DNA of 64,000 nt from Cavia porcellus (Eukaryota > Chordata > Mammalia > Rodentia > Caviidae). The translations under genes were made by a program, and so were the position numbers. This document shows positions 45,140-57,560 of this stretch, in pieces. A model generated the notes under the pieces. The model saw nothing but the letters and a program-made list of their open reading frames with translations, was not told the origin of the DNA and did not search any database. The first letter of the stretch is position 1. Each line of letters begins with the position of its first letter. The DNA lies in assembly GCF_034190915.1 (NCBI RefSeq), contig NW_026947485.1, forward strand, positions 51,629,019 through 51,693,018, read 5' to 3'.

Positions 45140-47292
45140 AAAACTTAGATACTAAGCAGTCCTATCTACTGGACCTGTTTAACAAAAGTTAAAATCATCT
45201 CTTATTTTGTACAGTTTCTTTGAAGAGAGTTCATAATTGCCCACTTGGTCATTCCTATATTTTTCTGGAATGTAATCATTGAATCATTCACATTTTGGTT
45301 AAAAATTTAAGGTTGTGTATACTAAGGTTGTGTATACATTTCCCTTTTAGATAGATCATTTATGCTAGTAAGTAGTAAAGGTGGAGAATAGAGGATTGCC
45401 TTTGAAGAAACTTTTATTTTGGCTTGAAATACAATCCAGGCTTTTCCATAGCTAACTGAATGGCTAGAAATCACGTTCTTTTCGAGGCCACCGTTAACAT
45501 GAGTATGTGTATCCAGAGCTCCTGCTGACTGATAGCAGTTGGAGAGGGGCTGTGAAGGGCGGAGAAGTCAGTTTGCATTAAAATTTAACCACATATAATA
45601 TGTGGAATAAGCCCACAGATGCATTCAAACTGCCATGCGTGTTTTCAAAAGATCAAAACAAACCATAACTTGCTGGATTTGACTGAAAATTGCCCTTGGA
45701 GTATGTGTTTTTGAACTAACCAAGAACCCCAACAGACCATGTGCTTGTATAAATACATCCATATAAAGTAGTGCGAGGATATGTATCCTTGTTGTTATAT
45801 ATTCCATTAAGATCAGCAGCTTTTCATTGTTGATTGTCAGAGTGTTTTATTGAAAGCTTATACTTTACTAAGGAAAGCAGGGTCAGCAGTGGGGTAAGTT
45901 TCTGGCAGATATTTAAACTCTGGAAAGGTGAATGCTGTTTAAAAATAATGTGGTTTTTATTAAATAAATCTGTCTAATAATATTAAGGTGCTATTTCAAT
46001 GTTAAGAACAGACAAAGCCAATCTGAGATACTAAGAGATGGGGGTAGAAGGTCGAGGTCATGGCAGGAGGAGGTGGGTGCGAGTTGCACCTGGTTAGGGC
46101 TGACAATGAGAACAGGAAAGGATGAAAACCAAAACTCCACTTTATTTCCATATTGAAGGATGGTTTATTTTTGTTTTAACTTCCCTTTATTGAATTTTCA
46201 ACAATGTGAGGTAAAAAATTTGAATATATTTCTAATATGAAATGAAGGCAATACATTGCCTTTACACAGACATTAAAACAAGACAGGATTTTTAATAATT
46301 CAGTGAGTACTAATAATAAATACAAAAGACAGGAAATAAGGTGGGTTATTACTGTGATTCAATAAAATTTTTATGCAAATATCAAAATGTTAAAATAATG
46401 CTAAATCTTTATTTTCTTTCATTTTATAAAATGGTTTTAGTGGATTAAAAATTCGTAAATATGGAGAAGCTCACTAAAATCTAGGCTTCATGGGTTTACT
46501 TTATTTGCTACATTTTTGATCTCCAAGAGAATATACAAAATCTTATTAATAGTATCCCCATTTTTATTTTTGATAGCTCCAAATTAATAATAGTTCATGA
46601 ATCAGCTTTAAACACTCAGTTAATATTAACAATGTTGTATGAAAAAGAATGCTCAGGGTATGCTTAATTGAAACCAAAACTCCTAGCAAATTTTTGAAAC
46701 GTCACAAACTGAAATTACTAGAGATTGAAATTTAATTCTCAAATGCATTTAAGTTGGAAAACTATGATCTTACTTCTTTTGATATTTGTCATCAGTATGG
46801 TTGCAGTGGCCAGAGAGAATGTGCTCAATTATTTGAAGGTAAACTTGATGCCTGATGAAATAACAGATATGGAGAATCTGATCACTGAAAATCAGCATTT
46901 TATGGATTGTGAAGCACTTTGTTTTATTGGTAAATAGGTCTTGAGAGGAAGAAAAGGAGAAATGAAGAAAAGAGAAAAGGAAGAAAGTGGAAAAAAGCAA
47001 GAAAATGTATTAATTAAGGTAGATTTTCTTACATGGAGGATTCATAAGTTTTGAAAGTCTTGGAGGAGTTTTTCAGGGTATTTTAAAGATGGTAGCAGTG
47101 TAAACCAACATTAACCCATAAATGGTTGCTCAGTATTTCTCATGTAAGAACTGTCATTTGACCGTCATTGTCTATGGTGATTCCTTTTGCTTTCACGGTT
47201 TTCTCACCTTTTGTTATGACATGTCACATTTTCCAAGCTTAAAGGAGAAGTGATATTTTTCTTTCCTTGTTTAATAATCTGAAATATTGTGA
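45140..47292. other. Unique AT-rich DNA
   Basis: A short direct duplication 'aaggttgtgtatac' occurs near 45309 and 45324. A hydrophobic open frame at 46744-46937 (see findings) is probably fortuitous. No repeats recognised. Confidence 0.35.
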
Positions 47293-47332
47293 TTCTCTCT
47301 CTCTCTCTCGCTCTCTCTCTCTCTTCTCTCTC
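47293..47332. repeat. (TC)n microsatellite
   Basis: About 18 TC units with single interruptions. Confidence 0.93.
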
Positions 47333-47334
47333 AG

Positions 47335-48129
47335 GTAATTTTTGGCATAGCTGACACACCATTTTAGAGGAAACTCACATTTTGGCGGGACTTTATGAAC
47401 AATTGTGTTGATAGAGTTCTCCATTAAGACAATTTTCATTGTATTATTTATTGCATGCTTTTTATTTTCTTAGAGGATAGTAAAATAAATTAAATCTTTT
47501 AAGTTATACTAATGCAACTGTTTCTTATCTTTCATTTCTCACATGTTCTCAATACTTTCAAAAACAGCAACAACTGTACTGTTTTGCCTGCTTTAATCTG
47601 TTTTTTTTTTTTTTCCCCTTCAAAAATCATACCACAATTTTCAGGTAGCTGGAATTTTCCTTTGTTGATTTTTTTCTGTCTGTTTTTCACTTTTCTTTCT
47701 CTTCAGCCTTCATGGTCAGTCAACAAAAACTCTTCTGTGTCAGTCCTGTTTGATGTTCATTCCCATCATCATTGCCCTAGAAAAGGCCCTCACCGATTCT
47801 CCTGTGGTCCTTTAAATGCTTCTCAGAGGATCTTTTTTTAAAAAAAAACGCTAGCAAGGAATTGAGTTTTGGCACTTATTATCTCATTTTCTATCAAATC
47901 ACAGATTGTCCAATGATATCCAAATATTAAAAATTTAAGAAATAATATTTTCACTGTGATTTTCTGTATCTATTTATAAACATTAACATTTATGTTTGTA
48001 ACTGTACCAAAACATACATGCAAAAAATTTCCATGAAAGAATATCTCAGCTTACTATTCTCTTCCTTGGATAGATTCCACTTGCTTTTTCTGTTTTACTT
48101 TTCATTTGCTTACAGTATATAGTTGAATA
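47335..48129. other. Unique T-rich DNA
   Basis: A T run at 47602-47613 and a pyrimidine-rich part at 47660-47710. No gene recognised. Confidence 0.35.
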
Positions 48130-48400
48130 TAATTATTAGTGGAAGCCACATTTACCCAAGCCTTAAACAATGTTAGCATGCTTCAAATCCATGCTCATGG
48201 AAATTTTTATTCATATGTAACATGTGCATTCAGGGAATGGTGGAAAATTTGAGTGCCCTGCAAGCAATATATCAGGAAAGATAAGCTTGATATTTGCTGC
48301 CTTCATCTTCTTGCATTTTATTACTTAAAGTGAACCTCACGCACAGTGACTAAGTACCCTGGCGATTCTTAAATGCAACGTGGATGCAATGTGTCTTTCA
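48130..48400. promoter_or_regulatory. Candidate conserved non-coding block
   Basis: Repeat-free, mixed composition, with 'acaatgttagcatgc', 'cattttattacttaaagtg' and retained CpGs ('ctggcgattc', 'caacgtgg'). Confidence 0.28.
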
Positions 48401-48840
48401 AAAATATATTTATTAAACATTGTTTAATCATGATTTCATAATGCTGCTTGCTATGGGCCAATGTTAATAAATCAACTATATATTAAGTAGTGTATCTTTA
48501 AACAGAAATACTCAAAAGACAACGCCATGTACTAGTCAGTTTAGAAAATGGTGTGGCCAGAGGCCCACAGGTAGAAAATACTCTATTGTACTTAGGAGCA
48601 AAGATTCAACATTGGCTAATTTATTTTCCACAAGGATCTCACTGAACCCTCCCCCTCCAAAAAAAGAATCCACTATACTGTATTTCAGTTTTTTTTTTTT
48701 AAATGATGATCAAAAGTCTGTATTTATTTCAGAAGCTGACTTAACAGTTTTCAAAACTCTGCCTCACATTAAATCATTCTTCTGTTTTAGCCAGGTTTTC
48801 TACACAGTATCTAACACACGATTTATTTATTTTAAAAAAT

Positions 48841-48905
48841 TTTTTTTGTATCAAGGATCAAGCTCACAACCCTGGCACGTGTTTACACCACTAAGCTAAA
48901 CTGCT
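48841..48905 (-). repeat. Older ID-like SINE, antisense
   Basis: A T-rich tail, then 'gtatcaaggatcaagctca' and 'ccactaagctaaactgc': a diverged ID body in antisense. The younger ID copy next to it inserted into its right edge. Confidence 0.75.
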
Positions 48906-48919
48906 GACACACACCATTT

Positions 48920-49020
48920 TTTTTTTTTTGTCTTTTTCCTTTTTATTGGTACCAGGGATCGAACTCACTACTGCCTGCTTACAAGGCAGGCGCTTATGCC
49001 GCTGAGCTAAATCCCCAGCC
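48920..49020 (-). repeat. Young ID-type SINE, antisense, with exact 16-bp target-site duplication
   Basis: A T tail, 'ggtaccagggatcgaactca', then a tRNA-like body ending 'gctgagctaaatccccagcc'. The direct repeat 'ctgacacacaccattt' lies at 48904-48919 and 49021-49036. In sense orientation the anticodon-arm position reads CCTGC-CTTGTAA-GCAGG. It is inserted at the end of an older ID copy. Confidence 0.93.
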
Positions 49021-49188
49021 CTGACACACACCATTTAAAAGAAATGGTTTAATTTGGTTCATGGTTTCAGGGGATTCACTCCATCATCAGCTGGCTCTAA
49101 GATAGAAACTTCATAACAGGAGAGAGAGAGACAAATACACTTTTCAGGTCATCCCCACCCAAACCTACCTGTAACAAGGTCTGTCTTC

Positions 49189-49189
<1 letters not shown>

Positions 49190-49219
<30 letters not shown>

Positions 49220-49306
49220 GTCTTTTTTCCCAGTACCAGGGATCAAACTCACGACTGCCTGCTTGTAAGGCAGGTGTTTATGCCACTGAGCTAAACCTCA
49301 AGCCCC
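49190..49306 (-). repeat. Second young ID-type SINE, antisense, with exact 16-bp target-site duplication
   Basis: Same structure as the copy at 48920. The direct repeat 'acaaggtctgtcttct' lies at 49174-49189 and 49307-49322. Its anticodon-arm position reads CCTGC-CTTACAA-GCAGG in sense orientation. Confidence 0.93.
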
Positions 49307-49479
49307 ACAAGGTCTGTCTTCTAACAACACATTTGACTACAAACTCATCAGTGAGTTAATCGTGTAATGAGTACAATGCCTCCGTGATCCAATCCCCTTT
49401 AAAAACTCCACCTTTGAACTTATGAGACTTTGGGGGACATTTAGATCTGAATCAGAAAAATCTCCAAGGTTAGAAAATA

Positions 49480-50400
49480 GGAACATTTTTGTTTCTCAAA
49501 AGCAAATGATATGTTTTCTTTTTGCTGATAGATCTGTAACGCACTGATTTGTACTTTTTACCTTGCCTGCAGGCAACTTAATTCAGTTTTTATGCTCAAT
49601 TACAGCAGCAGTATTAATTCTCAGTATTGAAATTTTTGTTTTCTCATTTTTAACTATAGTTTCTACCTGTCATGGCTATTATATTATTTTTTGTTTGATG
49701 CAACTTGCTTGTAAATACTCTTGAAACCTCTTCAGGAAAAAATGAGAAATGAGCAGAAGAATTAATGAATAAATCAATAGTTACAACAAGCCATCTTGTA
49801 AGAAAGATTTCATTCAAGAAATTAGCTTTTCATAATTCTTTAAAATATAATTATTGAATGCTTTGATATGCGTTCTCCATAGGAAGATGGCTTTGTAATG
49901 CATTTTTATATTAAACAGTCCTTTGTAAAGATGGAGCAAAAGAGTTTTTTGACATGTCAGAGTAATTAAATGAGGCATAAAAATGTATGATGACAGTGTA
50001 AGGATATTGCAAAATATATGTTAACACATCACCCTGAAAGATCTTTGTACTTATTTATTATTGTGTGAATAACTAAATATGCATTATATCATAAAAAGTC
50101 TTGTTATTATTTAGCAATGCAAAGCAAATTAAGAAATCATTATGACCATGACATAACCAATAATTTAAGTACTTCTACTTAGCTTACAGGACCTATTCAG
50201 GACCCCTTCCCAAATCACTACATTCATTAATAAAGATAATCTTAAATAATCAAGATTTGCTGCAACAAATTTCAAAATAAGCAAAAATTTGTTGACTTTC
50301 CTCACTTAAGCTCTTCCATGATTTCAGTTGCAGTGACAAAACTATTGGATAACAAATTTTAATCATAAAATTCTAAGACACAATTTTGCCTAATGTAAAA
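49480..50400. promoter_or_regulatory. AT-rich, repeat-free candidate conserved block
   Basis: Long repeat-free AT-rich sequence with 'tttgtaatgcatttttat', 'agagtaattaaatgaggca' and similar homeodomain/POU-like motifs. It resembles the AT-rich type of conserved non-coding element, but composition alone makes such motifs frequent. Confidence 0.22.
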
Positions 50401-51334
50401 TTTTTCACAATCGGTTAAGTAAGTTCACAGAAAAATAAAGTGTTAGAGGACACTGTGTGAGCATATTCTCAATATATATTATAACCACAATCAAGGTAAT
50501 ATCTATCATTGAAAATAATTGGTATGATCAGTATCTTCTGAAAGATACAATGACTTCTAAGAGAACAACACTTTAAAAGCCTTATTAAAATAAGCTTCAT
50601 ATAGTTTCAGTTATTTTAAAATGATGGAATGAAATATTTGTCTTATTTACATTTACTGAAAAGTTAAGGAGGTCTGTTATAAAGCAATATATTGACCATT
50701 TACTGAACTACAATCTTTTACATTTTCACAACTTTGGTAAACATCAACTTCATGAGAATCTTACAATTTTTATGTTAATCCATTAGCCAGCAGTCAAGAG
50801 AGAAATGCATATGTATATGAGAATTGCTTATTTTTTGTATGTGTTCACCTATTTCTCTATAGTTGTATCTTTACAAACCCACCTACAAATTATATACATG
50901 CACCATAAAATGCTTTGGGAATCAAACGTGTAAAACTGGGACTAACAAAAACTAGAATAGTAATTATCAAACATTACTTCATTTCTTACCATTAGTGAAT
51001 CTCGTTGTCTGTCCTAATGGAGGTGCATTCAGAAAGGTATGTGACTAGCAATAGTAGCATTTAGTCCATGCTTAAAGTAGAATGTCCTCCAAAAGCAAAT
51101 CAAACATATAGGTATTTATACTGTTGTATAATATGAAAGATTTATTATACTACGTTGAAATAGTAGAAATTTATCACTTATAGAAAGAGATGAAATTTTG
51201 TTTTTAATTTTTCAATCATTAAAGATATAAAATATTAATCAGCAGTCTACATTTGTATCACAGATATCTCACAAATACTTCAAAATTTTAGAGAAGCAAA
51301 ACAGTGCAGACATTCTAGATCTAGAATTTTGGAT
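50401..51334. other. Unique AT-rich DNA
   Basis: No gene or repeat recognised. Confidence 0.35.
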
Positions 51335-51490
51335 TCAATTCAGGGTTACTGCCTTGGATTTTGCACAGGTGTTTTAATTTTTCTGTGCCTGATTCTTCAT
51401 TGAAACATAGGGATCACTGAATGGTATCTTCTTTGGTAAGCTGTTTTGAGGAGTAAATGAGCTAATAAATTACCAAGTAGTTGAAACAGA
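51335..51490 (+). repeat. MIR SINE, sense
   Basis: 'tcaattcagggttactgcc', 'ttttctgtgcctgattctt' and 'gaggagtaaatgagctaat' follow the MIR order. Confidence 0.65.
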
Positions 51491-51854
51491 ACAAGGCAGA
51501 TAAGAATCACTGTGTGTGTTTTTGTAAGGTAAATAAGTAAGTAGCTAAGAAGATTTATAATGCTTCAGATGAGGTTACGTCAATGTTAGAATCATTTGGG
51601 AACTGAAAGGGCAGACTCAGAGATCAGGTAATGAGTGGGACAATGAGAGGAAGAAGAAGAGGAGCTGTTCACAGGGAAGATCCAGGTATTTAGAAAGGAA
51701 TCAACATTGAAATTATAGATGGTATTTACACAGCGGTGGTGTGCACATGCCTACATAAACACTAATAGAGCTCACACTCTATTTAAGCAAATGGACTTCA
51801 AAAGTATAGGAAAATTAATGAAGGCCGAAAAGGTAAATGAAATACGTGAGGCAC

Positions 51855-52110
51855 AGAAAGTTAAATACCACATGGTTTCTCTTATATGAAAAACCTAAAA
51901 GCACAAATGAATGAATAAAAATAAAGGAGAGACTGTAGGAAGCAGGAAGGCAGACTTTTGGAGACTAAGAAGATGCCTGGAGGAGAGAGGAGGTAAGGGA
52001 GAAAGCAATAAGGAACTGAAAATGATCAGGATATGTTATAGGCTTATACTAATCCCTTGAGACATACATTGTTATTCTGCATTGCAAACGCAGTAAAAAT
52101 GTTTACAGAA
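51855..52110 (+). repeat. L1-like 3' fragment
   Basis: 'aataccacatggtttctct' followed by 'agaaggaggcaga'-like and A/G-rich sequence resembles the ORF2 end and 3'UTR start of old L1 elements. Boundaries and subfamily are uncertain. Confidence 0.45.
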
Positions 52111-53689
52111 ATTAACAGAAGTAGTGCACAGGAGGCAAGTTTTTAATTTGGCTCAAGTAGTTGGGCCCAATTTTCATATCCTCCTTAAATTCTTTAATAT
52201 TTAATGTATCTAGTTTTGATTGTTAATTATATAAAAATAAACTTGTGCAAGTAATTAGAGTCTAAGTAAAATATTAGTTGTATAGCATCAGTCAGTAATG
52301 ATTGATTTAGAGGAAAAATGAAAACTTTTGAACACTGAGAAATATTTTTGAATGTAAACAGATAGTACAAAAACATTTTTTATTCATGAATTTTCCTTCT
52401 TTAGATATTGATTCATATGCAGCTTAATGAATCACAATTTGTTATAGTAAGATAAAATTGTAGTGAGCCTAGTGATGAGTATTTCACATTTAAAATAAAT
52501 TAAGTATTAGAAGATACAATTCATTTTTTATTATCATCAGAGTTTTTGATGTGTACAAAACAATCCTAGTTCATACCAGTAGATCATTAGTTGTAATGTA
52601 TAGGAATAAGCCTCAAAGTGGGGTCATTATTAAGGGTGAGGACGATGACCATCATATCACCAAGATCCTTTCCTCTGTGTACTTGTAAAAATTTGGCTCA
52701 GTGTTGCTTTTCAAATAGAGCAAAATGACATGAAAAGAAATGTGTACCATCATCTGTTCCTCCTTTAATATGATTCTCTGGTGTGCAAATCATCACAGTG
52801 GAATGATGCATAAGGAATAAGAACAATAAATCAGGTAATAAATTGAGTGTAACACTAATTCTATACACTATAAACTGAAATATATACATGTGATGGCCAT
52901 GATGGCTCACCGATGTTCAAAATCCAAGTGAAAAATGCATTTCAACTTTTCTCACTATAAAAACTCAATAGTACGCTGCAGCCTGTGTCTGGCATCAGAT
53001 TCTATATGTCTACCTATGTTTTTAGCAGGGAAACCCAATTCCTAAAGGAAAGGTCATTATCATTATTAAGTTTTATAAGAAAATCAGTACGTACTAGTAT
53101 CTATTTAATAATGAAGACATCATGAATGTCAGATTTAACACACTTTACAGAGTGCTAATAACTTTTAAAGTGTACCTTGTCTCAAGTTGAAGTCAGTATT
53201 GGAAATTTTATATTATCTGTTCCACTGGAAAGCATTAAAAAGTATTTCTGTAATAGCTAAGTGTAAAAAAAGTCACTTTTTACAACTTGGACTAATTTTT
53301 GGTTCAATTTAAACCTTATTATAGTAAAGAGCTACATGGTATTGGCAAAAGACTCATTTTAACAAATGTAGTCTATTTTATCTGAGGATAAACAATGCAT
53401 TTATGTGTGTCTCTATTTGCAAGTTTATAAGGTGTATGTGCTTTACACACATTAGTATTATATGAAAATGATTTTTCTGTGGTTTTTTTAAGTTCTGGTA
53501 TTGCACATATATAAAATATGCATTTATTCAGAAACTAAACAAAAGACTTCATAATTCCTGAATTACAATGACCCTAATTCAAGTCCAGTGATAGATTGGA
53601 AGAGGTTGTTTCTTTTTCTATTATATATTTAAATTAAAAAGAGGAAGATGTAGTTTCTACTAATGAGTTTTGTAGGACTGTTTTAATAT
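52111..53689. other. Unique AT-rich DNA
   Basis: No gene or repeat recognised. Confidence 0.35.
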
Positions 53690-53900
53690 GATGTCCCTTA
53701 GGAGATTTCCTCACACAATGTGGAGGCTCCTAAGAGGTGCTCGTGCACCTGATTAATTCATAAATGGCACTGAGGGCTGCACATTTGCCCAATCCTAGTT
53801 AAATCATAGTAGGCGGCTATTCCTCTGTAGGATGCATTGCAAATTGTGATGCTTTTATTATGCACCTAATTACAGTATTCTATACCAGTCTCATTTTTTC
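53690..53900. promoter_or_regulatory. Candidate conserved non-coding element
   Basis: A compact GC-richer island in AT-rich DNA. It has an E-box next to a homeodomain site ('gcacctgattaattcataa', 53744), a C/EBP/POU-like 'gcattgcaaattgtgatgc' (53833), and a HOX-like 'ttttattatgcacctaatt' (53853). No open frame or repeat. This is one of the more enhancer-like blocks in the window. Confidence 0.38.
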
Positions 53901-54194
53901 CATAAATTCTTGTAAATGTGATGTCCATTTTAGAAAGTAGAAATTTAGGTTCATTAAAATGACTTCAATCCATAGGACTGAAATGCAACAGTGACTGGAG
54001 ACTCAAAGGAAAATTTCTCTGACATTTTAACAAAATATATATGCAAAATATGGAGAAATTAAAATGAAATGACTTTCAAAAGTAATTTGTTTTGTAAATA
54101 ATAATTAAGCAGCTACTAAGGGAACATAAAAGAATAAAAACTTAAAAATATCCAAATGGATAGCGGCAGTAGTTTTGTTGTTGAGTAACCAATG

Positions 54195-54375
54195 AAGAAT
54201 GTTTGTATTCTGAGTTAAAGTGCTTACCCCTTGTGTACTTCTAAGCCTCATGAGAAATATAAATCCAACTACCTTGTGGAGTATGAGAATTAAGTGATTT
54301 AAGACATTTAAAATCCTTACAACAGTGCCTGGAACATAGTAAGTTTGACATAAGTTCTTCTATCAAGTTCTTTTT
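54195..54375 (+). repeat. MIR SINE, sense
   Basis: 'agaattaagtgatttaaga' followed by 'caacagtgcctggaacatag' and 'taagtt' is the 3' half of MIR. Confidence 0.75.
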
Positions 54376-57149
54376 AATTCCCACCCAATCTAACCTTGAC
54401 CCAACATTAGTATATTCTACATTTTCACTTTCCCTAAAATAATACCAGCATTATTGCCTCTGCTGTTATTTTTCAACTTTTTAACAAAATTTTATTTTGG
54501 TTGAGAGATATGGAATTTCTTCTCTAAAATTAGAGACTCAGGTGGATTAGTGTTTTCTGAGCCCAAATTTGGACAGGTAGTACATTTTTATACTAGGTTT
54601 ATAGCTTGAAAAATTGGCCTATGTATAAATATTGTAGCATGTAATTTAAACTATTTGTCTCTAGGTAACACTTTCAGAATTTTTTAATATCATGTAAGTA
54701 ATAATTTTTCTGACAGTGTACTATATGGCGCTGCATCTGAGATAAATGTTCACGTATGTTTTGAATCCCGTGGCTTTCCACTGATATAACTGACTTCAAG
54801 CCTTCTAACTGGGAACATTGTACTGAGGTGAGACTGTCATTAAATGCATTCAGTTAACAAATCCTATTTATTGTTTATTTGTTTCTGTTTTCTGGGTACC
54901 ATCTCAGGAAGTGTTCCAAAATTTACCTAAATTCAGTGGCTCTTTATGCAATACGCTCTTTTTCTTCAAGAGGTTGGAAATGTCAAGGATATTATATTAA
55001 AAACAAAATAAATATATACTTGATATCTTAGGCATAAGAAAAGTGAACTCAAAGAAATTCATTAACTTATTGCCAAGTTTGACCACTAGTTATTGGTATA
55101 GATAGAACACAGGATTTGTGATTCATAGACATTTTTTCCTTTCAATCTATTTTTTAAAGCACAAAATGAGAAAAAAAGAATTATGAAAAAAGTATAAACA
55201 TAAATGTAAAAATGCTGTTTCTTTTAATTCATTGACCAAATAGGCACTCAGACTATGGAACATTTTGTGATGTTTCCATTAAACACAGCTTAATTGTTTC
55301 AAATCAGCTAAGCAAAACAAAGCAATACAAAACAAAATATAAACTGCTTAGTATGCTGACTTATATGGTCTAGTGGCTATAATAACAAAATTTTAAAAAG
55401 CTACATAATTTATCTGAAGTTTTATGATACTGAGGCTTTCACTTATAAAAGTATGTACTTTATAAGAGACAATTATCATTATTTTAAAATTTTTGGGATG
55501 TGTGCCATTTACCCATCTTTTTTTCTTTCAGATTTTAGACCAAGGCTTAGAGAAATTTGATTACCCAGTAGAGCTGTTCTGACCCCACTCAATAAGTTAA
55601 AGAATTAAGTGGTTACATATGTTGGTAAGTTAAAATTGCCATTAAGTTTGAATCCACAGAATTATACTCCAATCTCTTATTGGACAAAGAAGTACATTGT
55701 GTTTAGTGTCAATAGCTTCCTTGAGATCTTGGTCCTTTATCACGGGTGCTTCATTGTGTGTAGGGTGCTAATGATAAGCGTATTGATGAGGGGATGGATT
55801 GGAGATGGATCTTGCTGTTCCCTGTAACAGGAAAAGGCAAAGATTCTTCTGTTGTTCTATAACAGGTACTTACCAAGTGAATCTAAACAAATGCAATTAT
55901 AAAATAAAAATTACTTATTTACTTCGAAAAAGGTTCAGTATGGTAGAATACACAAAATAGTGGTCAAACACTATGCCATATAGATATCACACACTTTACA
56001 AATATCACTTCTGTGTTTTATTCCTAACAGTCATGCTGTCTCAGGATACAACCCCTTAAAATATTAATCATATACTACATGTCCTTGAGATGACATTACT
56101 AGACCTATTTTTAGTGCGTAGTGTATAGAAAGAGTGGTTCTGTCATATGTAACATGCACTTTTAAAAACAGATTATCAAGCTATGTGAAATGTCTTTTTA
56201 AATAAAAGTCATTTTTAAAGCTGGAAGAAAAATACTTTGAAAACAAAATATCTTTGTGAGTTCATAAAGCTCCCATTGGATCTGAAACTTCTTTTCTAAA
56301 ATTATAGTTTCTATTAGCATTTAAATATGAGTTGAAGGTAATATATTATTAAAATTAACTTTACTTATTTCTTTGTCAAATTCCTTTTTTACTTCTTAAG
56401 TTGGTCTTAGGTAGTCCTATAAAATCCCTGGGATTCGGCATGATATGGGTGACATTATATTAAAAGTTCATGTTCTCTTATGAGATGAGGAATGTCTACA
56501 GAAGTAGCTGAGCATAAGGCAATAATCCTTTCCTTGGGTTTAAACACAAGAAAATTCACAATCCTCTTGGCATGGGTGCCATCGAATCAGATTCCACGTG
56601 AATGTCTCTGAGAATTGCAAGGCGTAAGAGATCTGATAACGGACCAAAGAACTTTGCAAACCTCCCTGATTATGGGTCACTCATGGAGGGATAAGATGAA
56701 ACAAGGTGAAAATTTAATGATTTAACTGGCAAATTTATACTAAAAGTGGCTTTGCATATCTAAAAAATGACAGGTTATATAAAAATGGAGATCATGAGCT
56801 CAGTTAAAATATAGAGAAATCAAAATCTATAATTTTGTGCTTCTGAGGTTCTGACTACCAATCATACTTTGTATATGCCATCAAATTTAAAAAAATATTA
56901 AAGCATGCTTTAACTTTCTAATCAACTTGATTGAAACCTTGAAGTTCATGTGGAAGATGTTTATCTCAAAACTTTTTCATACTTGAAAATCAAGATAAAT
57001 ACATTATTTGTTTATTGTCCACATTGAGTGTTTCGATGCAAATATTTACTGTAAATAAATCAAAAAACAAAGATTTGGATAACACGTTGGAATCTGAAAT
57101 CACAGCAAGTTTTTACAAGGGGTATGTACCTTGAATTTAGCAGAGCAGA
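54376..57149. other. Unique AT-rich DNA
   Basis: No gene or confident repeat recognised. Short open frames are consistent with chance. Confidence 0.35.
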
Positions 57150-57560
57150 TTTAGTTTTGCAGCAAATAATATGATTGTTATTATCGTTGCCTTCAACTTC
57201 TAACTGGCCTAAGACAGAAGCAGGATATTTAAGGGCTCCTCTCTTTCACAAATTCCACTAAATAATGGTGCTGTAAAAGGAGTTGGAAGCAAACTTTGAG
57301 AGAAGTTTGAACTTGCCAAGTGATCTTGTGTACTGGAGTTTCTGACTCACTTGTTTGTTGAGCCCAAAGCCATTTTATACCCCTTCAGGCCGCGGGGAAA
57401 GGAGTGGGAAGGCACAGCTCAGAGACTCACATTTGAATCATCTCATTAATCCTACAGTGGCATCAATTTATCTGGTGATAGAGCCAAGCCTCTATTTCTA
57501 TTTACAATTCTGGTTAACAACTCTTACTATAAAGGTAAATTTCACAGACAGGTGGATTGC
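57150..57560. promoter_or_regulatory. Candidate conserved non-coding block
   Basis: Repeat-free, with a GC-rich point 'ttcaggccgcgggg' at 57384 and flanking motif-rich sequence. A 101-codon plus-strand frame (57355-57660) crosses it but begins without an ATG and has no recognised domain. Confidence 0.27.

Noticed and set aside
44853..45155. Plus-strand open frame of 100 codons
   Set aside because: It falls within sequence resembling an old interspersed repeat. No domain was recognised, and length is compatible with chance.
45309..45338. Short direct duplication 'aaggttgtgtatac'
   Set aside because: Too short to be more than a slippage event; noted only in the stretch description.
48920..49306. 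Possible functional tRNA genes
   Set aside because: The tRNA-like parts have T-rich tails in antisense, target-site duplications and mismatched arms, so they are ID SINE copies.
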